Below are positions 25,431-33,162 of a DNA stretch of 47,482 nt, in pieces. The notes beneath the pieces were generated by a model that was given only the letters and a program-made list of their open reading frames with translations, searched no databases and had not been told where the DNA came from. Within the stretch, counting starts at the first letter, position 1. Each line of letters begins with the position of its first letter. This DNA comes from Candidatus Mediterraneibacter quadrami (GTDB lineage Bacteria; Bacillota; Clostridia; Lachnospirales; Lachnospiraceae), in contig DWUU01000004.1 in assembly GCA_019120575.1 (NCBI GenBank), positions 1-47,482 of the forward strand. Direction: 5' to 3'. A program made the position numbers and the translations under genes.

Positions 25431-25667
25431 GTCCGTATTTTTAAATCTCTATACGGTTAATATAAAGAAATCAACTATTCCGTCGGTATGATTTAGCAAG
25501 TGAATACGGACGCATTTTATGATTCCTGTAATTCACCCGTATTTTGACGAGTTGAAATACGGTCTAAATATCCATTTTAGATGAATGAACCGTAAATAAT
25601 TGTCTGGCGTACGGATTAAATCCGTATTTTTCGAATCTGGTCCGTATTACTAGTATATTTCATACGG
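25431..25667. repeat. Phased array of CCGTA...TACGG inverted repeats
   Basis: Five TACGG half-sites start at 25452, 25505, 25558, 25610 and 25663 (steps of 53, 53, 52 and 53 bp). Inverted CCGTA partners start at 25433, 25537, 25590 and 25642, 19-21 bp before their mates; a degenerate CCGTC at 25480 fills the missing place, and an extra CCGTA is at 25622. The fuller half-site is ATACGG(A/T). The DNA between the half-sites does not repeat. The mean period, 52.75 bp, equals five helical turns. The array lies in a gene-free, AT-rich stretch between convergent genes. Confidence 0.8.
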
Positions 25668-25777
25668 ACAAGATTCAAGTTTATAGAAAATTGACGGTAT
25701 TTATACTTTAAGCGCTGACACAACCGTTGATAATAGGTGTACTTGTATAGCCGGTTACGGTCAGAATGAGACTTTGT

Positions 25778-25890
25778 CTTGCTTGGTTGATTATGATCTG
25801 CAGAGATCAGGGCGCGTCAAGGCCTTGCCCTTTGGGTGCTGCGCAGCCTTGACGCGCCCTGATCCTGCAGATATGATACAGACAAGCAAG
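25778..25890. repeat. Long palindrome (imperfect inverted repeat, about 113 nt)
   Basis: The inner arms at 25798-25823 and 25846-25870 pair over 25 bp with one bulged A; both have PstI-like CTGCAG ends and a 22-nt loop. An outer CTTGCTTG (25778-25785) pairs with CAAGCAAG (25883-25890) across unpaired stretches. It lies between convergent genes and could end transcription of the minus-strand gene. Its GC-rich arms differ sharply from the AT-rich surroundings, which suggests an inserted repeat element. Confidence 0.75.
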
Positions 25891-26006
25891 CAAAGCCTCT
25901 CTGTGGCCCAGATTCCGCCTTATTCCGTGAATCCGCATTCTAATAGAAATTTATTGTTGTATCCTATGCTGCAGGTTCCGCTCAGTTCGATAAACAGGAA
26001 GTTGTC

Positions 26007-26789
26007 TTACAGAAAGATCTCCGCTTCTTTGTTGCTTCTGCATGCTTTTTTCAGCTTGCCTTCTATGACTTTCATTTTCAGGGAATTGACGCTCCGGGCG
26101 TGCTGCCTGCAGATCTGTACGCATTTCATGCAGCCGATGCATTTTTTCGTGTCGGTCTTATTCGGTTCTTTAACCGGGATGGATCCGGTAGGACAGACTT
26201 TTGCACAGGATGCGCAGAGCGTGCACATGTTATTGTCAGCCTTCGGGAAGAGGGCGTTTTTCCCGTATTTTTTATAAGGCGTATTGCCGGGAACCTGGAT
26301 GCTGATACTGCTGAAATCCTCTTCTTTTCGGATGCGCCGGTTCAGCTCGATGCCGTATTCTGCGATGGCCTTCAGGTCGGTTTTGTTCGGTCTCCTGGCG
26401 CCGATGGACGGCACAATGGAGTGCTCCGCCGGGAATGCAGCCGCGCCGATCACTTTGAAGCCGCGGTTCTCTACTTCGGTTTTGAGTTCCAGGAGCGCAT
26501 CGTCATACTCACGGCAGCCGTAGGTCGCGATCAGGGCCGCGGGGGTGCCGTTCCCGGAAATGTTCTGCAGATAGTCCATGAAGAGGGCAGGCACGCGCCC
26601 GTAGTATACCGGGATGCCGAAGATGACAAAATCATTGGGGGCAAATTTTAATGACGGTCTCTTTTCTTTATAGACGGAAAAATCAAAAGATACGGATTTT
26701 AAGTCAATATTACGGGCGGTTTCCATGACCGCTTTTCTTGTTGCGCCGGTCGGGCTGAAATAGACAAGCTTCAGTTCGTTCAGTTTCAT
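26007..26789 (-). CDS. EFR1-type flavodoxin/ferredoxin fusion protein
   Basis: From ATG 26789 (AAAGGAG upstream; a longer start lacks one) the protein is 260 residues. The N-terminal half is flavodoxin-like with an FMN-phosphate loop SPTGATRK (about 13-20) and VIFGIPVYYGRVP. The C-terminal part has two 4Fe-4S ferredoxin motifs, CTLCASCAKVCP and CIGCMKCVQIC. It is an electron carrier or small reductase in the cytoplasm. No partner oxidoreductase is next to it. The assignment to the EFR1 group rests on the fusion order. Confidence 0.88.
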   Translation of the reverse strand: MKLNELKLVYFSPTGATRKAVMETARNIDLKSVSFDFSVYKEKRPSLKFAPNDFVIFGIPVYYGRVPALFMDYLQNISGNGTPAALIATYGCREYDDALLELKTEVENRGFKVIGAAAFPAEHSIVPSIGARRPNKTDLKAIAEYGIELNRRIRKEEDFSSISIQVPGNTPYKKYGKNALFPKADNNMCTLCASCAKVCPTGSIPVKEPNKTDTKKCIGCMKCVQICRQHARSVNSLKMKVIEGKLKKACRSNKEAEIFL

Positions 26790-26950
26790 AATCGTAAAAC
26801 TCCTTTGTATGTATTCTGACCTCCGGCGGGTTGCATTTTCGGCATGCCGGAAGTTATGATCCGATAACAACTATATTAGCATACTATGACAAAAATTGCA
26901 CGACAGTTGGAAAAGAAAGGCGGAGCAAAAGCTGCTGGAAAAATATACAG

Positions 26951-26979
26951 TTGTAAAAACCGCATAAGCGGAGTATAAT
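26951..26979 (+). promoter_or_regulatory. Promoter of the 6S-type RNA
   Basis: TTGTAA (26951-26956) and TATAAT (26974-26979) are spaced by 17 bp. Transcription would begin near 26986, just before the structured RNA. A CCGCATAAGCGG palindrome lies between the two boxes. Confidence 0.7.
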
Positions 26980-26985
26980 ATGCGT

Positions 26986-27182
26986 ATAAATATAGGGAAG
27001 TTAACCTGAAATGTGCGATAACCCTGTGATTTTGAACCTACATTTGTTTAAACGGGATTCCTAAATTTCTGTAATATGTCAGGCCTCCGATATGCAGTGG
27101 ACGACAGAAAAGCAGATGCGGTTGCCCACCTGGCTGCGGCTAGGACTCAAAATACGGGGCCGGCATTTTGGGTGAACTGCAA
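26986..27182 (+). ncRNA. ssrS: Probable 6S RNA (SsrS)
   Basis: A near 200-nt non-coding stretch begins just after a strong promoter. Its ends pair: AGTTAACCTGAAATG (26999-27013) with CATTTTGGGTGAACT (27164-27178), 14 of 15 positions including wobbles. Inside, ATTTTGA pairs with TCAAAAT and CCC with GGG. That leaves a large internal bubble and a GC-rich apical arm, the 6S shape that mimics an open promoter and traps RNA polymerase holoenzyme. I also recall similar sequence annotated as 6S in Lachnospiraceae. Ends are approximate. Confidence 0.72.
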
Positions 27183-27187
27183 AAGAT

Positions 27188-27216
27188 AAAGGCGGTCGTC
27201 TTGTGCGGCCGCTTTT
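27188..27216 (+). terminator. Terminator after the 6S-type RNA
   Basis: AAAGGCGGTCGT pairs with GCGGCCGCTTTT (12 pairs with three wobbles, five-base loop). The T-run is only four bases, so some read-through into the YihY gene 60 bases later is possible. Confidence 0.65.
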
Positions 27217-27275
27217 CCACATAAAGCCCCGCAGATATCCGACAGGCTGAAACGATTTTCCCGGAGTGAGCGGTT

Positions 27276-28178
27276 ATGGATAAGAAAAAGAAGATTAAAA
27301 ATCAGATAATGAGGATCATGCTGACGGTGAATTCTCATCACACAGGCGCCTATGCGGCACAGGCGGCTTATTTTTTTGTGCTGTCCCTGATCCCGATCCT
27401 GCTTCTTCTTGTATACATGGCCGTCCGTTATACGCCGCTTAATCAGAATGACGTGCTGGATGCCGTACTCCAGGTCTTTCCGGCTTCGGTGTCCGGCCTG
27501 ATGCGCAGTATTTTCTATCAGGTATACAATCAATCCGAGACGGTCATCCCTGTAACAATTATCGCTGCGCTCTGGGCGGCAGGGCGGGGCGTCCTTTCGG
27601 TCACCTCGGGCCTGAATGCGATCTATTCGAACATAGAGACGAGAAATTACTTTTATCTCCGCATCCGGTCGACGATCTATACGCTGCTGTTCCTGATCGC
27701 GATCATCCTGTCGCTTGTTATCTCCGTTTTCGGAAACAGCATCAGTGTGATCGTGTATGAGCATGTGCCGTTCCTGATCAAAGTTGTTGACTTTATCATG
27801 CGGATCCGCACGCTGGTGACGCTGATCGTGCTGATCATATTCTGGGATCTGGTGTATAAATTCCTGCCGAACAGGAAGCACAATGTCAGGACCACATTCC
27901 GGAAACAGCTTCCCGGCGCAGCGTTTACTGCCTGCGGCTGGTTGCTGCTTTCGTTTGTATTTTCTGTTTATCTGGATATATTTACCGGATTTTCCGACAT
28001 GTACGGAAGTATGGCGACGCTCATCCTTATTATGCTCTGGCTCTACGGATGTATGTATATCATCCTGCTGGGCGGCGAGGTGAACGCGCTGCTGGACCGC
28101 TATGTGTGGCGGGAGAGAAGCGGGAATGATTTCCGCACAGACAGAATTGGAAAGGAAGACTTACATGAAGACAAGTGA
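27276..28178 (+). CDS. YihY/virulence factor BrkB family membrane protein
   Basis: The 300-residue membrane protein has about six hydrophobic segments and the family marks [18 protein letters not shown] at the N-terminus, [18 protein letters not shown] in the middle and [20 protein letters not shown] before the C-terminus, followed by GGEVNALL. The family was once called RNase BN by mistake; its actual role is unclear. It overlaps queA by 14 bases. No separate promoter is obvious, so it may depend on read-through past the 6S-type RNA. Confidence 0.92.
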   Translation: MDKKKKIKNQIMRIMLTVNSHHTGAYAAQAAYFFVLSLIPILLLLVYMAVRYTPLNQNDVLDAVLQVFPASVSGLMRSIFYQVYNQSETVIPVTIIAALWAAGRGVLSVTSGLNAIYSNIETRNYFYLRIRSTIYTLLFLIAIILSLVISVFGNSISVIVYEHVPFLIKVVDFIMRIRTLVTLIVLIIFWDLVYKFLPNRKHNVRTTFRKQLPGAAFTACGWLLLSFVFSVYLDIFTGFSDMYGSMATLILIMLWLYGCMYIILLGGEVNALLDRYVWRERSGNDFRTDRIGKEDLHEDK

Positions 28179-29190
28179 CTTTAATTATGAACTGCCGCAG
28201 GAGCTGATCGCCCAGGATCCTCTGGAGGACCGCTCTTCATCGAGGCTGATGGTCCTCGATAAAGAGACCGGGAAAGTGGAGCATCATGTTTTTAAGGAAA
28301 TCATAGGTTACCTCAATCCGGGAGACTGCCTGGTCATTAATGACACGAAAGTGATTCCGGCAAGGCTCATCGGGGCGAAGGAAGAGACCGGGGCGAAGAT
28401 CGAAGTGCTGCTCTTGAAGAGAGGGGCGGACGACGTCTGGGAGACGCTGGTGAAGCCGGGGCGCAAGGCGAAGCCCGGAACCAGGATCAGCTTCGGGGAC
28501 GGCCTGCTCGTGGGCGAAGTGGTGGATATCGTGGACGAGGGAAACCGCCTGATCCATTTTGAATATGAGGGGATCTTTGAGGAGATCCTGGACCAGCTGG
28601 GGCAGATGCCGCTTCCGCCGTACATTACCCACCAACTGAAAGACAAAGACCGGTACAACACCGTTTATGCGGAACATTCCGGATCGGCGGCGGCACCGAC
28701 GGCCGGCCTGCATTTCACGCCGGAACTGCTCCGGGAGATCGAAGCGAAGGGTGTGGATATCGCCCGGGTGACGCTCCATGTTGGACTTGGGACATTCCGG
28801 CCGGTGAAGGTGGATGATGTGGAGAATCACCACATGCATTCGGAGTTCTATATGATAAGCGAGGAAGCCGCAGCAAAGATCAACCGGGCGAAAGACGGCC
28901 CGGGGCGGGTTATCTGCGTGGGAACGACAAGCTGCCGCACGGTTGAGTCCGCGGCGGATGAGGACGGGCATCTGAGGGCCTGCAGCGGATGGACGGAAAT
29001 CTTTATCTATCCGGGATACCGGTTTAAGACGCTGGACTGCCTGATCACCAATTTCCATCTGCCGGAATCCACGCTGATCATGCTGGTGTCCGCGCTGGCC
29101 GGGAAAGAACACGTGCTGGCGGCTTATGAAGAAGCAGTGAGAGAGCGGTACAGGTTCTTCAGTTTCGGGGATGCGATGTTTATTAAATAG
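28165..29190 (+). CDS. queA: S-adenosylmethionine:tRNA ribosyltransferase-isomerase QueA
   Basis: From ATG 28165 (AAAGGAAG seven bases upstream) the protein is 341 residues. [16 protein letters not shown] at the start, [15 protein letters not shown] in the middle and the C-terminal [10 protein letters not shown] are diagnostic. It transfers the ribosyl part of SAM to preQ1 in tRNA to make epoxyqueuosine. No other queuosine gene (tgt, queG, queT) is present in the window. It overlaps the convergent LysR gene by eight bases. Confidence 0.97.
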   Translation: MKTSDFNYELPQELIAQDPLEDRSSSRLMVLDKETGKVEHHVFKEIIGYLNPGDCLVINDTKVIPARLIGAKEETGAKIEVLLLKRGADDVWETLVKPGRKAKPGTRISFGDGLLVGEVVDIVDEGNRLIHFEYEGIFEEILDQLGQMPLPPYITHQLKDKDRYNTVYAEHSGSAAAPTAGLHFTPELLREIEAKGVDIARVTLHVGLGTFRPVKVDDVENHHMHSEFYMISEEAAAKINRAKDGPGRVICVGTTSCRTVESAADEDGHLRACSGWTEIFIYPGYRFKTLDCLITNFHLPESTLIMLVSALAGKEHVLAAYEEAVRERYRFFSFGDAMFIK

Positions 29191-29998
29191 TGATGCGTCC
29201 TTTCAGCCGGATGACATGATACATCACATCCGCTTCGGCATCATCTACAGGGATGATTTCGCGGTCTTCCAGTACATCGAAAAAGTCTGTGGCCAGATTG
29301 GTGGTAAAGCAGGGAAGGGTGGAGTTGCGGATGAGTTCCCGGAATTCGTAGTCGTCCTGCTGTACGAGAAAGCGGGAGGCGGGCATTTTCTGCCGGCACA
29401 TCTCATTCCAGAATCCAATCTCGGAGCGAAGCAGGAAATTAAATCCATTAAGCATTTCAAATGTAACAAGACTGTGTCCGGACAGGGCATGGTCTTTTGT
29501 TACGCAGATCGAAAGGGATTCCCGTAAGAACGGCGTACAGTCAAGAGTGGCATCCTCTGTGAAAAAGGGAAGGATGCCCATCTGACAGGCGCCGTTCTTT
29601 ACATTCTGGATGATGTCGGGAATCGGGACAAGCTTGGAGGATATGGTTTGTTCGGGATATTTTTCCGTCAGCCTGGGCAGCAGCGTCCACAGCGGTGCGG
29701 GGGCACAGGACTCGACGGCGATTGTGTGGAGTTTCCGGTCATAGGAACGGACCTGCTCTATGGCATTCCGTGCATCGGCCAGGAGCTGTCTTGCATATGC
29801 CACGGCTTTTTGTCCGGTTTCGTTCAGTGTGATGCGATTCTTCCCGCGGATGAAAAGTGGGACCCCGAATGTCTCTTCTATGTGCTGCATGGTCCGCGTG
29901 AGTGTGGGCTGTGAAATGTGCAGGGCGTCAGCGGTTTTTGAGAGTGTGCCAAGATCTGCAAATGCTGTAAGCTGTTCCAGTTCATTAAGTTCAAGCAT
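29183..29998 (-). CDS. LysR family transcriptional regulator
   Basis: The 271-residue protein has an N-terminal winged helix ([21 protein letters not shown], then [14 protein letters not shown]) and a shortened effector-binding domain (from about 90). AAAGGAGA lies six bases before the ATG. The gene is divergent from an aldo/keto reductase with 166 bases between them, the classical LysR arrangement, so it likely controls that gene and itself. The inducer is unknown. Confidence 0.92.
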   Translation of the reverse strand: MLELNELEQLTAFADLGTLSKTADALHISQPTLTRTMQHIEETFGVPLFIRGKNRITLNETGQKAVAYARQLLADARNAIEQVRSYDRKLHTIAVESCAPAPLWTLLPRLTEKYPEQTISSKLVPIPDIIQNVKNGACQMGILPFFTEDATLDCTPFLRESLSICVTKDHALSGHSLVTFEMLNGFNFLLRSEIGFWNEMCRQKMPASRFLVQQDDYEFRELIRNSTLPCFTTNLATDFFDVLEDREIIPVDDAEADVMYHVIRLKGRITI

Positions 29999-30164
29999 GA
30001 GGAATCTCCTTTGTGTATACTATTCATTTTATGAAAACTATATTCCGATATTTCTATTGTACATTCCATCATAATATTTGTAAACTTTAAGTGGAAAGAA
30101 GAATTGAAGAAAGCGCTTGATTCAAAAAGATTTCATTAGATGAATAAAGAGGAGGACAAATATA

Positions 30165-31004
30165 ATGGAATATTTGAAGCTGAATAATGGAGTGAAGATG
30201 CCGATACTCGGATATGGCGTATATCAGACGCCGCCGGAGGAGACGGAACGCTGCGTCCTGGAAGCGCTTGAGACGGGATACCGGAGCATCGATACCGCAC
30301 AGGCGTATTACAATGAAGAAGGCGTGGGAAACGCACTGGCGAAATGCGGGATCCCCAGAGAAGAGATTTTCATCACGACGAAAGTCTGGATTTCCAATGC
30401 CGGATACGAGAAAGCAAAAGAATCCATCAGGGAATCTCTGAGAAAACTTCAGACGGATTATGTGGATCTGCTTCTGATCCATCAGCCCTTCGGGGATTAT
30501 TATGGGACCTACCGCGCGATGGAAGAGGCATATAAGGAAGGAAAGGCGCGTGCGCTCGGCGTGTCGAATTTCTACCCGGACCGGTATCTGGACCTGTTCC
30601 ATTTCGCTGAGATCAAACCGGCGGTCAACCAGGTGGAGACCCATGTATTCCAGCAGCAGAAGACGGCACGGAAATATATGGAGAAATACGGAACCCAGGT
30701 CATGTCATGGGGGCCGTTTGCCGAGGGTAAGAACGATTATTTCCAGAATCCGGTGCTGAAAGAGATCGGGGATAAGCATGGAAAATCCGTGGCACAGACG
30801 GCGCTCCGGTTCCTGATCCAGAACGGAGTGGTCGTGATACCGAAATCCGTGCATAAAAACCGGATGGAAGAGAATTTCAATGTATTTGATTTCATCCTGA
30901 CGGAAGAGGAGATGAAGCGTATCGAAGCGCTGGATACGGGAGAAAGCCTGTTCTTCTCCCACTATGATCCGGAGACTGTGGAGTGGTTTATGAGTCGCCT
31001 GTAA
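30165..31004 (+). CDS. Aldo/keto reductase
   Basis: The 279-residue TIM-barrel NADPH-dependent reductase has the full catalytic tetrad: Asp43, Tyr48, Lys73 and His106 (SIDTAQAYYN, TTKVW, IHQP). VVIPKSVHKNRMEENF near the end is the NADPH-binding signature. AGAGGAGGA is eight bases before the ATG. It would reduce a small aldehyde or ketone. The divergent LysR gene is its probable regulator. A terminator follows. Confidence 0.94.
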   Translation: MEYLKLNNGVKMPILGYGVYQTPPEETERCVLEALETGYRSIDTAQAYYNEEGVGNALAKCGIPREEIFITTKVWISNAGYEKAKESIRESLRKLQTDYVDLLLIHQPFGDYYGTYRAMEEAYKEGKARALGVSNFYPDRYLDLFHFAEIKPAVNQVETHVFQQQKTARKYMEKYGTQVMSWGPFAEGKNDYFQNPVLKEIGDKHGKSVAQTALRFLIQNGVVVIPKSVHKNRMEENFNVFDFILTEEEMKRIEALDTGESLFFSHYDPETVEWFMSRL

Positions 31005-31046
31005 TAAAGGAGTCTGTGCAGGGATAGAATAGTAAACAATAAACGT

Positions 31047-31079
31047 GGGATGTCACGCGGGTGTGGCATCTCTTTTTTG
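31047..31079 (+). terminator. Rho-independent terminator of the aldo/keto reductase gene
   Basis: GGGATGTCAC pairs with GTGGCATCTC (two wobbles) across a six-base loop, followed by TTTTTTG. It lies 43 bases after the stop codon. Confidence 0.8.
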
Positions 31080-31101
31080 TATTATTTCTTGGTTTTTGCA
31101 A

Positions 31102-31154
31102 TATAATACTAAAATATAGTAGTAAAATAATGAATTAATACTTGAATTTAGTAT
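31102..31154 (+). promoter_or_regulatory. -10 element and paired ATACT/AGTAT operators of the HipB-like gene
   Basis: A perfect TATAAT (31102-31107) has no clear -35. It runs into the inverted repeat TACTA-5-TAGTA (31107-31121). A second one, ATACT-7-AGTAT (31138-31154), lies 17 bases further on. The two similar palindromes look like sites for the helix-turn-helix protein encoded just downstream. Confidence 0.55.
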
Positions 31155-31264
31155 AGAATGTGTTAATCCATAGAAAAGAAGGCTTAGAACCGGAAAATCG
31201 GGAGGCGGGATGTTTTCCGCGGATGCATGACAAGATGAAGATCATACAGAAAACGGAAGGGAAG

Positions 31265-31564
31265 ATGGCGGAAGACAATTTCCGGATCGAGATCGATAAA
31301 CTGATCGCTGCCCGGATCCGCAGCATCCGCCGGCGGAGAAAGATTTCACAGAAAAGACTGAGCGAGAAGTCGGGAGTAAGCCTGGGGTCTGTGAAGCGGT
31401 TCGAGAGCAGCGGCGAGATTTCTCTGATCTCACTGACTAAGATCGCGATTGCGCTGGATATTGAAAATGAACTGGAAGGACTGTTCGAGCATGTTCCGTT
31501 CCTGTCGATCGAGGAGCTTATAAACGAGGAAGCCGAAAGAGAGAAAAAGTTAAATGCTCTGTGA
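31265..31564 (+). CDS. XRE-family (HipB-like) helix-turn-helix regulator
   Basis: From ATG 31265 the protein is 99 residues. Longer in-frame starts at 31223 and 31235 lack a good ribosome site, so the true start is uncertain. The HTH spans ISQKRLSEKSGVSLGSVKRF and is followed by ALDIENELEGLFEHVPFLS. This pattern is usual for HipB-type antitoxins, which sit directly before a hipA kinase gene. Here the next gene is a convergent LysR with a 15-base overlap, so the HipA partner is absent. Either the toxin was lost or this is a free-standing regulator. Confidence 0.82.
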   Translation: MAEDNFRIEIDKLIAARIRSIRRRRKISQKRLSEKSGVSLGSVKRFESSGEISLISLTKIAIALDIENELEGLFEHVPFLSIEELINEEAEREKKLNAL

Positions 31565-32428
31565 CCTGATATACCGCCCCAGCAGACTGACGAACCGCTT
31601 CAGCGCCGGCAGGTCCTGATTGTATCGGTAATACACGCCGAAGGAGATCTTTGGCAGATCTGTGACAGGGATATACCGGAGATTCGGATCCCGTGCGGCA
31701 ATGATATCGGGATACAGGGCATACCCCATCTGCGCCTTTGCGAGAGCGAAGGCGCTTTCTATATTTTCCGCGAAATACCGGTGCTCCGGAAGGAGTTCGC
31801 TGAGGATCATCCCCTGTACGGAAAAGATGGCTTCCGGGATCTGCCGCGGTGAACAGGCGATAAAGCTTCCGGTCAGCTGGGCTTTTGTGATTGTCTCATG
31901 CCCGGCCAGCGGATGTTCCGGCGAGCAGACGCAGGCGAGCGGGACGCAGCAGAGCTCCCGGAAGAAAAGGGGGGATGCTTTCAGTTCATCTTTTAGGCCG
32001 AGGGCCGCGTGTACCTGATCATTCTCAATAAGTCCCATGAGGGAGGGAAAGGGGATCATGCGGATATCCGGACGCAGCAGAGGGTATTCCTGCGCGAGTT
32101 CCCGCAGAACCGGCGGGAAGAGGCTCAGTTCCATGATGTTGTGGCATCCGAGGATAAGGCTGATATAATGATCCCGGTTCCCCAGCCGTTCTTTTGCAGA
32201 CATTGCCGTCTTCAGGATCAGCTGGGCGTCTCCAAGGAACTGGACGCCTTCACGGGTGAGAGAGACGGTTTTGCTGGTCCGGCTGAAAAGTTTAACGTCC
32301 AGTTCCTTTTCCAGCGCGCGGATCTGGTGGCTGACCGCAGGCTGGGTGATCTTCAGCACCTGCGACGCTTTTGAAAAATTCATATATTCCGCTACAGTGA
32401 CGAAACATTCCAGCTGAACGGTATTCAT
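31550..32428 (-). CDS. LysR family transcriptional regulator
   Basis: From ATG 32428 (AAAGGGG upstream; longer starts lack one) the protein is 292 residues. The N-terminal HTH reads VAEYMNFSKASQVLKITQPA and is followed by a periplasmic-binding-protein-like effector domain. It is divergent from the second MarR/ABC cassette with 224 AT-rich bases between them, so it may act on that promoter. The ligand is unknown. Confidence 0.92.
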   Translation of the reverse strand: MNTVQLECFVTVAEYMNFSKASQVLKITQPAVSHQIRALEKELDVKLFSRTSKTVSLTREGVQFLGDAQLILKTAMSAKERLGNRDHYISLILGCHNIMELSLFPPVLRELAQEYPLLRPDIRMIPFPSLMGLIENDQVHAALGLKDELKASPLFFRELCCVPLACVCSPEHPLAGHETITKAQLTGSFIACSPRQIPEAIFSVQGMILSELLPEHRYFAENIESAFALAKAQMGYALYPDIIAARDPNLRYIPVTDLPKISFGVYYRYNQDLPALKRFVSLLGRYIRSQSI

Positions 32429-32550
32429 ATATGTACCCCTTTCTTTCATAACATTTTCATGGTGTTTTCTTCCTGTATCCCACGATAACATGATACAAAA
32501 ATATAATCAATATCTATAAATGATTTTTATTGATTATAAGATTTTTGAAT

Positions 32551-32626
32551 TTCACTTTCGGTAAAAACTGAGCTAAAATTTGTAATGGACGAATATAAGG
32601 CAGCGAACTGTTTGTTTATAAACAGT
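32551..32626 (+). promoter_or_regulatory. Promoter and palindromic operator of the second MarR/ABC operon
   Basis: TTCACT (32551-32556) and TAAAAT (32574-32579) are 17 bp apart. Downstream, in the leader, ACTGTTT (32607-32613) and AAACAGT (32620-32626) form a perfect inverted repeat with a six-base spacer, suitable for a MarR dimer. Its arms differ from those of the operator at 427-444. Confidence 0.55.
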
Positions 32627-32652
32627 CCGTCTGACAGGAGGTGCTTGTACAG

Positions 32653-33162
32653 ATGAATGAAGGCTTCAGGGCAGAAGGTCTGCTCCTCATGATGAAGAGG
32701 ATCAGCCTGGATCTGTCCGCACAGATGGAGCAGCGTTTAAAGTGCAAAAATATGACCGGAGTCCAGGTCTATTTTCTTGTCTACATATTGAGGCATCATC
32801 CCGAAGGAACATACCTTACGGAATTATGTCGGGAGGTCGGCGTATCGAAAGCGACGCTTTCCGCGCTGATCAAAAAAATGAGGGAAAAAGATTATCTGTA
32901 CTTTCTTGAAGAACCGGGAGATATCCGGAGAAAGAAGGTGCTTCCAACCGCGAAACTGATCGCTGAGGGCAGCGGCTTCCTGCAGAAAGCGGACTGCATG
33001 GAAGCGGAGATCTGCAGCGTGCTCGACGAGGAAGAACAGCGGAAGCTGTGGGATCTGGAGAAGAAACTGATCGGACAGTTTGCGGCAATGGAAGAAAGTG
33101 AAAAAGACAGACAGGAGGTATATAACCGTGAGAAAAGTATTACAGCAGTTGAAGCAGTATAA
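32653..33162 (+). CDS. MarR family transcriptional regulator (second exporter cassette)
   Basis: From ATG 32653 (AGGAGGTG about 9 bases upstream) the protein is 169 residues. The HTH region is TYLTELCREVGVSKATLSAL and the wing contains EEPGDIRRKKVLPT. The C-terminal extension is charged. It overlaps the first exporter gene by 35 bases, so it is translated with it. It probably represses this operon through the palindrome in its own leader and responds to a compound the exporter removes. Confidence 0.88.
   Translation: MNEGFRAEGLLLMMKRISLDLSAQMEQRLKCKNMTGVQVYFLVYILRHHPEGTYLTELCREVGVSKATLSALIKKMREKDYLYFLEEPGDIRRKKVLPTAKLIAEGSGFLQKADCMEAEICSVLDEEEQRKLWDLEKKLIGQFAAMEESEKDRQEVYNREKSITAVEAV

Noticed and set aside
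25431-25667. CRISPR array
   Set aside because: The spacing is CRISPR-like, but the repeats share only 5-7 bases at each end, the units are not identical and there are no cas genes in the window.
25774-26277. A 167-codon open frame on the plus strand over the long palindrome
   Set aside because: It runs through the palindrome and then antisense to the flavodoxin/ferredoxin gene, with no ribosome site and no recognisable protein pattern.
27146-27156. Another ATACGG half-site of the phased array
   Set aside because: It is a single site inside the 6S-type RNA, paired in the RNA helix, without an inverted mate or phasing.
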